A DNA stretch of 64,000 nucleotides, from positions 1 through 64,000 of the forward strand of contig DIXU01000003.1 in assembly GCA_002436105.1 (NCBI GenBank). The letters run 5' to 3'. The notes under the pieces were generated by a model, which was given only the letters and a program-made list of their open reading frames with translations, was not told where the DNA came from and did not search any database. A program made the translations under genes and the position numbers. Source of the stretch: Candidatus Aminicenantes bacterium UBA6072. GTDB taxonomy: Bacteria > Acidobacteriota > Aminicenantia > UBA2199. Below, in pieces: positions 16,461-24,319 of this stretch. Positions within the stretch are counted from its first letter, which is position 1. Each line of letters opens with the position of its first letter.

Positions 16461-16652
16461 GATTTGGGATTCCCTCTTGATGTAAGGGCGGTTCGTGAAC
16501 CGCCCCCAACAGAGGAAAATGCTCTTGATGGTTTCATGAGAAATATTTCCTCGCCATGGAATGGGTATTGGGATGGATATCTTCGTTGTCTGAAAGAATT
16601 AATTTCTGCATTAAGTTCTTTTTTTCGCTATCACTATCACTATCACTATCAC
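16461..16652 (+). repeat. Dispersed palindromic element, copy 3 (divergent)
   Basis: The left part (GATTTGGGATTCCCTCTT, then the palindrome GGGCGGTTCGTGAACCGCCC) matches copies 1 and 2 closely. The middle is unrelated. The right end again carries CACTAT hexamers (16627-16652). One base of the palindrome centre differs from the other copies, which affects only the loop. Confidence 0.65.
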
Positions 16653-16676
16653 GTTTACTGAAAGCCCTTCCGCCAT

Positions 16677-16705
16677 TTGAAAATCACAGCGTTTTTTGCT
16701 GTAAT
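16677..16705 (+). promoter_or_regulatory. Promoter for sodium/solute symporter, leaderless layout
   Basis: TTGAAA (16677-16682), 17-base spacer, TGTAAT (16700-16705), then GCGCAA and the ATG at 16712. No Shine-Dalgarno sequence. Confidence 0.7.
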
Positions 16706-16711
16706 GCGCAA

Positions 16712-18292
16712 ATGGCAGCACTGGATTGGCTGGTCATCGCGGCGACGATCGCCCTGGTCATCGCCATCGGCTTCCGCCTCAGCCGCCGCCAGGGCGACGA
16801 GATCGACTATTTCCTCGGCGGCCGCCGCCTGCGCGGCTGGCCGGTGGGGCTTTCGCTGCTGGCCAACCAGGTCAGCGCCATCAGCCTGGTGGGCGCCCCG
16901 GCCTTCATCGCCGTCAAGGCGGGCGGCGGCCTGCGCTGGCTGCAGTACGAACTGGCCGTCCCCCTGGCCATGGCCGCGATCCTCATCGTCCTTTTGCCCC
17001 TTTTCCACGGCTCGCGTTCGATCTCCATCTACCGCTACCTCGACGAGCGCTTCGGCCCGAAGCTGCGCCTGCAGGTCACGCTGGTCTTCCTCGCCAGCCG
17101 CAGCCTGGGTTCCGGCGTCGTCCTGCTGGCCACGGCATACGTCACCGCCGTCTGCCTTGACATCACCCTGCTTACGGCACTGGCGGCCATCACCCTGGTC
17201 ACCCTGGCTTATACCACCATGGGCGGCATCACGGCGGACATTTATACCGACATCATCCAGCTGGCCATCCTCTGGGCCTCGGCGCTGGTCTGCATCACCA
17301 TTCTCGTTTGCATGCTGGGCGGCTTCCCGGCGCCGCTGGCATCCGCCGATCCCGGCCGCTACGCCGTCATCGTCACCGGGGACGGCGGCGGCAACACCTT
17401 CTCGTTCTGGCCGATGCTGCTGGGCGGCTTCTTCCTCTACCTCTCCTATTACGGCTGCGACCAGAGCCAGGCGCAGCGGCTGTTGACCACCGCCGACCGC
17501 GGCCAGGCCCGCCGGGCCCTGCTCATCAACGGCCTGCTGCGCTTTCCCATCGTCGCCAGCTATTGCCTGATCGGCTACCTGCTGATCCCCTTCCTGGCCG
17601 CGCATCCGTCGTTCGCCGCCCGCATCGCCGGCCTGCCTCCCGACTACATCATGCCCCACTTCTTCCGCGGATTCATCCCGGCCGGGCTGCTGGGCTTCGT
17701 CATCGCCGGCATCTTCGCCGCCTCCCTGTCCAGCCTTGACTCGGCCCTCAATTCCCTGAGCGCCGTCACCTGGAACGACGTCCTGCTCCCCGTCCGCCCC
17801 GGCCTGGCCGGGATGCGCGAGAGAAAAAAGCTGCTCGTGTCCAGGTCGCTGACCCTGTTCTGGGGAGCGGCGTCGTTCCTGGCCGCACTGGCCATGGCCG
17901 GGTCCGGCGAAACGGTCATCGAGATCGTCAACAAGATCGGCTCGGCGTTCTACGGCCCGATCGCCGCCGTGTTCATCGTCGGCGCCCTGGCGCCGCGCGT
18001 GCGGGAGTCCGCCGCGATCCGCGGCCTGCTGGCCGGCTTCGCCGCCAACCTCTACCTCTGGCTGTTCCACGGCGACGACGTCTCCTGGCTGTGGTGGAAC
18101 CTGGTCGGCTTCGGCATCGCCGCGGCCGCGGCCCTGGCGTTCCCCGGGCGCGGCGCGGGCGCATCCCGGCCGTCTCTGCCGCGTTCGTCCCCGTCGCCGC
18201 AAGACCGGCGCGCGGTCCTCGTCCTGGCAGCCTGGTTCGCCGCTATCCTGTTCCTGCTGCTGCTCATCGATCGTCTGCTTGAATCCGGCTAG
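16712..18292 (+). CDS. Sodium/solute symporter (SSS family)
   Basis: This 526-residue integral membrane protein has about 13-14 spans. Diagnostic stretches are DYFLGGRRLRGWPVGLSLLA near the N-terminus (about 28-47) and SSLDSALNSLSAVTWND in the middle, where SSS proteins coordinate sodium. The solute cannot be named. It resembles SGLT-like and sialic-acid-type members. The start at 16712 follows from the promoter spacing. An upstream in-frame ATG at 16556 lies in repeat DNA and would add a non-family leader. Confidence 0.87.
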   Translation: MAALDWLVIAATIALVIAIGFRLSRRQGDEIDYFLGGRRLRGWPVGLSLLANQVSAISLVGAPAFIAVKAGGGLRWLQYELAVPLAMAAILIVLLPLFHGSRSISIYRYLDERFGPKLRLQVTLVFLASRSLGSGVVLLATAYVTAVCLDITLLTALAAITLVTLAYTTMGGITADIYTDIIQLAILWASALVCITILVCMLGGFPAPLASADPGRYAVIVTGDGGGNTFSFWPMLLGGFFLYLSYYGCDQSQAQRLLTTADRGQARRALLINGLLRFPIVASYCLIGYLLIPFLAAHPSFAARIAGLPPDYIMPHFFRGFIPAGLLGFVIAGIFAASLSSLDSALNSLSAVTWNDVLLPVRPGLAGMRERKKLLVSRSLTLFWGAASFLAALAMAGSGETVIEIVNKIGSAFYGPIAAVFIVGALAPRVRESAAIRGLLAGFAANLYLWLFHGDDVSWLWWNLVGFGIAAAAALAFPGRGAGASRPSLPRSSPSPQDRRAVLVLAAWFAAILFLLLLIDRLLESG

Positions 18293-18327
18293 GCCGGCCG
18301 CCTCAGATAGGCCGATCGCCTGGGCGA

Positions 18328-18356
18328 TTGAAAAACACCCCTGTTTTTGTTAAAAT
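18328..18356 (+). promoter_or_regulatory. Promoter for Ser/Thr kinase, leaderless layout
   Basis: TTGAAA (18328-18333), 17-base spacer, TAAAAT (18351-18356), CGGCCC, then the ATG at 18363. Confidence 0.75.
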
Positions 18357-18362
18357 CGGCCC

Positions 18363-21300
18363 ATGAAATGCCCCGCCTGCGGTGCCGCCAACAGCGATAA
18401 TGACCTTTTGTGTTGCCAATGCCGCGCTACCCTGCCCGGATCCGGCGCCGATCCGCGCGCGACGGCAACGAATGAGGGGCAACTGATCCTGGGCGGCCGT
18501 TTCCGCGTGCTGCGCTCGCTGGGCAAGGGGGGGATGGGCGAGATCCTCCTGGCCGAGGACGTCAAGCTGGGCCGCAAGGTGGCCATCAAGAGCATCAGCC
18601 CGGCGGCGCTGAGCGAGTGCGACTCGAAGGCGCGCTTCGTGCGCGAGGCGCGGGCGGCATCCCGCCTGGAGCACCCCAATATCTGCACCATCTACGAGAT
18701 CGCCGAGGAAAACGGCCGGGAATTCATCGTCATGCAGTATATCGACGGGGTCACCCTGGACCAGCTGTTGAAGATGAAGCCCCTGGCCATCGGTCAGGTC
18801 ATCCAGATCGCTGCCCAGATGGCCGACGGCATGGCCGCCGCCCAGGCGCAGAACATCGTCCATCGCGACATCAAGCCCGGCAACATCATGATCGACCGCG
18901 GCGGCCAGGTGAAGATCCTCGATTTCGGCCTGGCCAAGATCTGCGGCGAGACGGAGGCCGACAGCGCGGCCGATCGCCGCGACAGCGAACTCACCGAAAA
19001 GGGCATCGTCCTGGGCACCGTCTCCTTCATGTCCCCGGAGCAGGCCAAGGGACTGAAGCTGGACGGCCGCAGCGACGTGTTTTCCTTCGGGGTGGTGCTG
19101 TACGAAATGATCGAGAGCCGCAACCCGTTCTCCGATGACGAGAACATCGTCACCCTGTACAACATCCTGCACCGCGAGGTGCAATTCAGCCGCCGGGCGC
19201 CCGAGGCCCTGCGCGCCATCGTGCGCCGCTGCCTGCAGAAGGACCGCAACCGGCGCTTCAGCGACTTCGGCGAGATCCGCCAGGCCCTGGACGCCCTGAA
19301 AGCCGACCGCCAGGCGGCCGCCGGGCCGGGCGCCCAGGGCGAGACCGAAGTGATCGACGCCCGCGAGCAGCTGCAGCTCCTGCGCGAGTCCGACGGCCGC
19401 CTGCCCGCCAGCGACGACGAGCACCTCAGCGAGATGGTGCGCAGGCTGAAAAAGCTGAAGGCGTCCACCGAGGCGCTGCGCACGGGGCGCGGCCGGCGCA
19501 CCGGGGCGGTCCTGGCCGCCCTGCTGCTGGCCGCCGCCGCCCTGGCCGCCTGGTTTTTCCTCGTGAAACCTCCGGCGCAGCCGGCATCCGGCGTGCCGAC
19601 CGCCCTGGACCACGTGCTGCTCTTCCCCTTCGAGAACCGGACCCCCGATGCCCTCGTCGGCGAAGAGATCGATTTCCTGCTCCAGGAAGCGCTGAACCAG
19701 TCCCCGGGGTTCAAGGCGCTGACGGAAGCGACCGTGCGCGAACTGGAAGGGGCGGAGCGGATCGACGCGGCGCAGCTGCCGGCGCTGGCGGAGAAATACG
19801 GCATCCGCTACCTGCTGCGCGGGGAACTGAGCAGCGTGGCCGACAAGTTCAACATCGAGGCCAGCCTGTCCCGCGTCGGCGACAGCGAGCCCCACGCCCC
19901 ATTTTTCATCCCGGGCAAGGAGCGGGATTCCCTGCTGACCGACCAGATCGACAACCTGGCCCGGCGGGTACGGGAATCGATCGCCGGCGCGGACGGCGCG
20001 GCGGACACGCCTCCGCTCGCGGCCATGTTCGGCAGCAGCTGGCGGGCTTTCGATCTTTTCTACCAGGGCAAGGCCATGTGGGACAAGAAGAAATTCAGCG
20101 CGGCGCGCCGCCTGCTGCTGCAAGCCGACAGCCAGGCGTCGGGGCTGCCGGCCTCCCGCTACCACCTGGCCCTGCTCGCCGACTACACCGGTGACGCCGG
20201 CGAAGCGCTGGGGCACATCCAGGCGCTGGAGCCCGCGCTGCAAAGCTTCAGCCTGCCCATGAGCCTGAAGGTGCGGGCGCTGAAGGCCAAGTTCGCCTTC
20301 GACTTCCAGGAACAGGTCCGCTGCCTGCGGGAGCTGAAGGCCATGTTCCCCTTCAGCAAGGAAAAGATCTTCGAGCTCGGCGAAGCCTATTTCCGCCACG
20401 GCGACGCCGCCCGCGCCATCCCCGAGTACGATGCCGCACTGGCCCTGGACCGGAACTATGCCGCCGCCCTCAACCACCTGGGCTACTGCAACTCGTACCT
20501 CGGCCGCCACCGCCAGGCGATCGAGTGTTTCGAGCGCTACCGCGACATCGACCGCACCGCCAACTCCTTCGACTCGCTCGGCGACGGCTACTTCTATCTC
20601 GGCGATTACACCCAGGCGGAAAACAGCAAGATCTATGCGGTCAGCCTGGACAACACCATGGGCTGGCCCTACCTGACCATCGCCGACATCGCCATCCTGC
20701 GCGCCGATTTCCAGGAGGCGGAAAAAAACCTGGCCTTCTACCAGAAGCTCACCTCCTATCCCAAGGCCCAGGCCGATGTCCTGGCCAAGCAGGCGTTCAT
20801 GCGCTGCCTGGACGGCGACCATGCCGCCGCCCTGGACCTGCTCGCCGAAGCCTGGCGCCGGCATGACTCCACTTCCATCAACGACCACAGCGGCGAAAGC
20901 CACTGGCTGGCCGGGCTCTGCCACATCGCCCTGGACGATCTGCCCGCGGCGCGCCGGGAACTGGCCTGGCTGCAGGGGCTGCGCGACGCCTACCGCCTGT
21001 CAGCGGACAATTTCGACGCCGCCCTGAAATTCTGCCTGCACCTGGAAGCGCGCATTGCCGAGGCGGAAAAGCGGCCGGAAAAGGCCGGCCGGCTGTTCCG
21101 CGAGCTGCTGGCAATGAAGACGCAGCTCTCTTTCTGGATCACCTATTACTGCTACCCGTTCTTCCTGAACGAATACGCGGAATTCCTCCTGCGCCAGCAC
21201 GATCCGGCCTCCGCCCGCGAGGCCGTCGCGCAGTGCCTGGAATTCAATCCCGATTATCCACCGGCTCTCTGGACCCAGGCCGCCCTGGAAAAGTCGCAGG

Positions 21301-21407
21301 GCGGGGACGGCCGCGAGGTCCTGCGGCGCATCGCCTCCATCTATGGCCATGGCAGCGGTCAGGGCCGCAGCCGACTGCGGGACAAGCTTGCGGCGGAATT
21401 GCATTGA
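18363..21407 (+). CDS. Ser/Thr protein kinase with N-terminal zinc ribbon and TPR sensor region
   Basis: This 1014-residue protein starts with a zinc ribbon (C3, C6, C17, C20). The Hanks-type kinase domain (about 45-315) has GKGGMGE (54-60), VAIK Lys76, HRD Asp169 and DFG Asp187, so it should be active. One transmembrane span lies near 381-401. The extracytoplasmic part has a FlgO/TolB-like segment (LLFPFENRT) and then about eight TPRs. It probably transduces an envelope signal into protein phosphorylation. It stands alone with its own promoter. The heptamer array begins about 20 bases after its stop. Confidence 0.92.
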   Translation: MKCPACGAANSDNDLLCCQCRATLPGSGADPRATATNEGQLILGGRFRVLRSLGKGGMGEILLAEDVKLGRKVAIKSISPAALSECDSKARFVREARAASRLEHPNICTIYEIAEENGREFIVMQYIDGVTLDQLLKMKPLAIGQVIQIAAQMADGMAAAQAQNIVHRDIKPGNIMIDRGGQVKILDFGLAKICGETEADSAADRRDSELTEKGIVLGTVSFMSPEQAKGLKLDGRSDVFSFGVVLYEMIESRNPFSDDENIVTLYNILHREVQFSRRAPEALRAIVRRCLQKDRNRRFSDFGEIRQALDALKADRQAAAGPGAQGETEVIDAREQLQLLRESDGRLPASDDEHLSEMVRRLKKLKASTEALRTGRGRRTGAVLAALLLAAAALAAWFFLVKPPAQPASGVPTALDHVLLFPFENRTPDALVGEEIDFLLQEALNQSPGFKALTEATVRELEGAERIDAAQLPALAEKYGIRYLLRGELSSVADKFNIEASLSRVGDSEPHAPFFIPGKERDSLLTDQIDNLARRVRESIAGADGAADTPPLAAMFGSSWRAFDLFYQGKAMWDKKKFSAARRLLLQADSQASGLPASRYHLALLADYTGDAGEALGHIQALEPALQSFSLPMSLKVRALKAKFAFDFQEQVRCLRELKAMFPFSKEKIFELGEAYFRHGDAARAIPEYDAALALDRNYAAALNHLGYCNSYLGRHRQAIECFERYRDIDRTANSFDSLGDGYFYLGDYTQAENSKIYAVSLDNTMGWPYLTIADIAILRADFQEAEKNLAFYQKLTSYPKAQADVLAKQAFMRCLDGDHAAALDLLAEAWRRHDSTSINDHSGESHWLAGLCHIALDDLPAARRELAWLQGLRDAYRLSADNFDAALKFCLHLEARIAEAEKRPEKAGRLFRELLAMKTQLSFWITYYCYPFFLNEYAEFLLRQHDPASAREAVAQCLEFNPDYPPALWTQAALEKSQGGDGREVLRRIASIYGHGSGQGRSRLRDKLAAELH

Positions 21408-21429
21408 GAAGTACAAGATACAGGCTACA

Positions 21430-21523
21430 GTGACGAGTAACAAGTAACGAGTGACGAGGAAAGAGAACTGCAAAAGCTCGATTTTTTGCTGTTCCTTGTC
21501 ACTTGTCACTCGTCACTTTTCAC
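21430..21523. repeat. Inverted heptamer arrays (GTGACGA / TTGTCAC), clearest hairpin
   Basis: Four left units (GTGACGA, GTAACAA, GTAACGA, GTGACGA; 21430-21457) face four right units (TTGTCAC twice, TCGTCAC, TTTTCAC; 21496-21523). The 38-base centre adds GGAA/TTCC and GCAAAA/TTTTGC pairs. The gap is between the convergent kinase and 21537-22112 genes. Confidence 0.85.
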
Positions 21524-21536
21524 TGAGCAATATGGA

Positions 21537-22112
21537 TTAATCGATTGAAGGAATTCCGAACTTGCCCCACAGGTAATTCAGGCGGTAACGGCGCTCGATA
21601 TCCGGCCGGCGCAGCGCCGGAGCGAGGTTCTTGAGGAACCAGGCCGCCTTGGCGTTCAATTCGTCGTCGTCGCGGAAACGGGCCAGCAGCTTTTCCTCCA
21701 GCGGTCCGGGATCCGTCCCCTCCCCCAGGCGCCGCTTTTCGAGCAGAACAACGAGCTCGCCGCGGACAAACTCCAGTTCCGTGGGGAAATGGGCCAGGAA
21801 TGCCGCGAACGCCGCATGGGGATCGGCATCCTCCCGGCGCCCGCCGCCGACGCCCAGCTGGAGATGGGACTGGTGATTCTTGCGCACCTCGTAGCTGAAG
21901 GCCGAAAAGCGATCCGTCGGTCTCTGGCGGCGGCGGCCGCGCGCCACCACGCGGTCCAGCGACTCGTGGAGCACCGATTCGGGAATGCCTTTTTCCCACC
22001 AGCGGTAAAGGACGTCGAAATCCTTGCTGGTGATGAAAAAGCGGATGTTGTGACGCATGTCCAGGTACTGGATGATACGGATGATATAGTCGTAGTCGTC
22101 GCCGCCGGTCAT
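21537..22112 (-). CDS. Uncharacterised protein, translationally coupled to coaX
   Basis: This 191-residue protein is rich in charged and aromatic residues and has no signal peptide. The N-terminal part (YDYIIRIIQYLDMRHNI and DFDVLYRWWEKGIP) looks helical. The middle has a short Arg-rich stretch (RGRRRQRP). No family is recognised. Its ATG overlaps the coaX stop (ATGA at 22109-22112), so the two are translated together. A link to coenzyme A supply is only positional. Confidence 0.65.
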   Translation of the reverse strand: MTGGDDYDYIIRIIQYLDMRHNIRFFITSKDFDVLYRWWEKGIPESVLHESLDRVVARGRRRQRPTDRFSAFSYEVRKNHQSHLQLGVGGGRREDADPHAAFAAFLAHFPTELEFVRGELVVLLEKRRLGEGTDPGPLEEKLLARFRDDDELNAKAAWFLKNLAPALRRPDIERRYRLNYLWGKFGIPSID

Positions 22113-22867
22113 GCGTCCTGTTCCCGAAGCCCCTCGTGGATGCGGCGCAGGCCGTGGAAGATCAGGTCGGGGGCATAAAGATCGATGCCGGCCACGCGAT
22201 CCTTGAAAAGGCGGGCCATCCCGCCCGTGGCCACGACCTTCGCCGCGCGGCCCAGCTCCCGGCGGTACATTGCGACCAGGTGCTGCAGGGCGCCGACATG
22301 GCCGAAGAATATTCCGGCCCGGATGCTGTCGGCCGTGTTGCGGCCCAGCGGGGAGGAGGGTATTCTGAATTCGACGCGCTTCAGTCTGGCCGTATGGTCG
22401 GCCAGGCACTGGATGGCAATGCCGATGCCGGGCAGGATGCAGCCGCCGCAGTAATCGCCGCTGCGGTCGACCAGGTCGAAGGTGATGGCCGTGCCCGAGT
22501 CGATGACGATCAGCGGCGGCGGGAACAGGGCCAGCGCCCCGACGCAATCGGCGATGCGGTCGGCGCCGAGCTCGGCGGGACGGTCGATCCTCAGGACCAG
22601 GCCGCTGGGGGTGCGGTGATCGATGAAGACCGGGCGCACGCGGCACCTGCGCCGGATGCCGGCCTCCAGGCCGCGGTTCAGCCGCGGCACCACCGAGGAG
22701 ACGATGGCGGCGGTCACCCGCCCGGCCCAGGGGGACGGAAGCAGTCCAGCCAGGGCCCGCAACGACCAGGACGCGGGAGTGGGCACGCGCCTGCGCCAGG
22801 CGATGGAGCGGTTGCGGAACATGGCCGCGGCGGTCGTGGTGTTGCCCACGTCAACGGTCAGCAGCAT
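22109..22867 (-). CDS. coaX: Type III pantothenate kinase
   Basis: This 252-residue enzyme phosphorylates pantothenate in the first step of coenzyme A synthesis. The ASKHA-fold markers are present: DVGNTTTAAA at the N-terminus (phosphate loop), the pantothenate-binding region GADRIADCVGA, DSGTAITFD and GGCILPGIGI, then ATGG near the C-terminus. A strong GAGGAGG precedes the ATG. Length is normal for type III enzymes. Confidence 0.93.
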   Translation of the reverse strand: MLLTVDVGNTTTAAAMFRNRSIAWRRRVPTPASWSLRALAGLLPSPWAGRVTAAIVSSVVPRLNRGLEAGIRRRCRVRPVFIDHRTPSGLVLRIDRPAELGADRIADCVGALALFPPPLIVIDSGTAITFDLVDRSGDYCGGCILPGIGIAIQCLADHTARLKRVEFRIPSSPLGRNTADSIRAGIFFGHVGALQHLVAMYRRELGRAAKVVATGGMARLFKDRVAGIDLYAPDLIFHGLRRIHEGLREQDA

Positions 22868-23073
22868 GGAGTTCCTCCTCGCTCAGCGTCCGCAAGCGCG
22901 TTTCCTTCCCGGCCGGCGGGGAAAGACCCGGTCGCCTTTTCCCGTCGGCCCCTTCTATAGCAAATCGCGGGCGCAAAGTCAAAAACGGGCGGGAATTGAA
23001 TTTTTCCCCGTGGTATGCTAAAAGAAAAAGTGAGTTCACGAAAGAGCCGCGAGTCGCCCGAAGGAGGCGAGCC
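22868..23073. other. Divergent intergenic region
   Basis: The 206 bases between coaX and the ferritin-like gene hold no ORF and no array. A candidate -10 element for the + strand gene is TATGCT (23014-23019), followed by an A-rich stretch and AAGGAGG before the ATG. Confidence 0.3.
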
Positions 23074-23541
23074 ATGGAACTTTCAGCATTTCAGGTCAGC
23101 AAGATCGAGCTCATCGCCGAGTACGAATCGGCCGTGATGGAGCTTTATTGGGTCTACAGCGAAAAATTCCCCGAGCACAGGGAGTTCTGGATCGACATGG
23201 CCGATGACGAGAGGAAGAACGTGGAGTGGGTGCGTTCGGCCATCGAGCTGATCAAGGCCGGCAAGATCGACTACAACCGCGACCGCTTCAACATCGAGGC
23301 CGTGCGCACGGCGATGAACTTCATCAAGGTCCAGATCCGCGAAACCCTGGACAAGCCGGTCACCCTGCAGGCGGCCCTGGCTTACGCCACGGGGATCGAG
23401 GACTCCATGACCAAGAAGAAGTTCTACGAGATGATCAAGGACGACAACCAGGAAGCGCGCCAGCTGCACCAGAAACTCGCCGCCGAGAACCAGAGGCACC
23501 GCGACAGGCTGAGCCAGTTCCGGCAAAAGCACAAGTCATGA
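23074..23541 (+). CDS. Ferritin-like/rubrerythrin-related four-helix protein
   Basis: This 155-residue, all-helical cytoplasmic protein has an iron-ligand-like pattern: EYESAVMELY, FPEHREFW, and DDERKNVEWV in the first helix pair (about 14-52), then EDSMTKKKFYEM and a late DDNQEARQLH. This is the E..Y..E-x-x-H style of the ferritin-like superfamily, though some ligand His residues are replaced. It lacks the rubredoxin domain of rubrerythrin. A perfect AAGGAGG lies 7 bases before the ATG at 23074. Confidence 0.65.
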   Translation: MELSAFQVSKIELIAEYESAVMELYWVYSEKFPEHREFWIDMADDERKNVEWVRSAIELIKAGKIDYNRDRFNIEAVRTAMNFIKVQIRETLDKPVTLQAALAYATGIEDSMTKKKFYEMIKDDNQEARQLHQKLAAENQRHRDRLSQFRQKHKS

Positions 23542-23572
23542 CGCCCGCCGCGACTTCGGGCAGGAGGGAACC

Positions 23573-24304
23573 ATGCGCGCAAGCATTTTCAGCATCCTGG
23601 TCCTGGGCGTGGCAATGGCCATGACCGCCGGGGCCGGTTTTGAATCCGACATTCTCCAGGCCGCGAACGGGGATCTGCGCATCACCTTCATCGGCCACGG
23701 CTCGCTGCTGTTCGAATCCGGCGGCAGGACCCTCTACGTCGATCCCGACGGCCGGCTGGCCGACTTCGCCGCCATGCCCAGGGCCGACCTGATCCTGGTC
23801 AGCCACCAGCACGGCGACCATTTCGACCCCAAGGCGATCGCCGCGCTGCGGCACGACGCGACGGAGATCTTCGTCAGCGCCTCCTGCCTGCCCCGGCCCG
23901 CGGGTTCCGGGGTCCTGAATAACGGCGACCGCCGCGAGTCTTCCGGCATCGTCATCGAGGCCGTTCCGGCATACAACCTGGTTCACAAGCGTCCTGACGG
24001 CCGTCCTTTCCACCCCGCCGGCGAAGGCAACGGCTACGTGCTCACCTTCCCCGGCCTGCGCGTCTATGTGGCCGGCGACACGGAAAACATTCCCGAGATG
24101 AAGGAGCTGAAGAACATCGATGTCGCCTTCCTGCCCATGAACGTTCCCTACACCATGACCCCGGAAATGACGGCGCTGGCCGCCAAAGTCCTGAGGCCGC
24201 GCATCCTCTATCCCTATCATTTTTCGGACACCGACCCGCAGCGGCTGGTCAACCTGCTTCGCGACGAGCCGGCCATCGAGGTGCGTGTCCGCAAGATGAA
24301 CTGA
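23573..24304 (+). CDS. Exported metallo-beta-lactamase-fold hydrolase (UlaG-like)
   Basis: This 243-residue protein has a signal peptide (MRASIFSILVLGVAMAMTAGA). The fold motifs are THR-free but clear: FIGHGSLLFESG, SHQHGDHFD (the HxHxDH metal site), AGDTENIP and YPYHFSDTD. It matches the UlaG/L-ascorbate lactonase-like branch, which often has unknown substrates. AGGAGGGAACC precedes the ATG. The next gene, the HSP90-type ATPase, begins 15 bases downstream. Confidence 0.85.
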   Translation: MRASIFSILVLGVAMAMTAGAGFESDILQAANGDLRITFIGHGSLLFESGGRTLYVDPDGRLADFAAMPRADLILVSHQHGDHFDPKAIAALRHDATEIFVSASCLPRPAGSGVLNNGDRRESSGIVIEAVPAYNLVHKRPDGRPFHPAGEGNGYVLTFPGLRVYVAGDTENIPEMKELKNIDVAFLPMNVPYTMTPEMTALAAKVLRPRILYPYHFSDTDPQRLVNLLRDEPAIEVRVRKMN

Positions 24305-24319
24305 CGACGTCTCCGCCCC

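Noticed and set aside
18303..20924. 873-codon minus-strand open frame opposite the Ser/Thr kinase
   Set aside because: The opposite strand carries an intact kinase with all catalytic motifs. The shadow frame has no motif, no ribosome site, and a composition typical of antisense frames.
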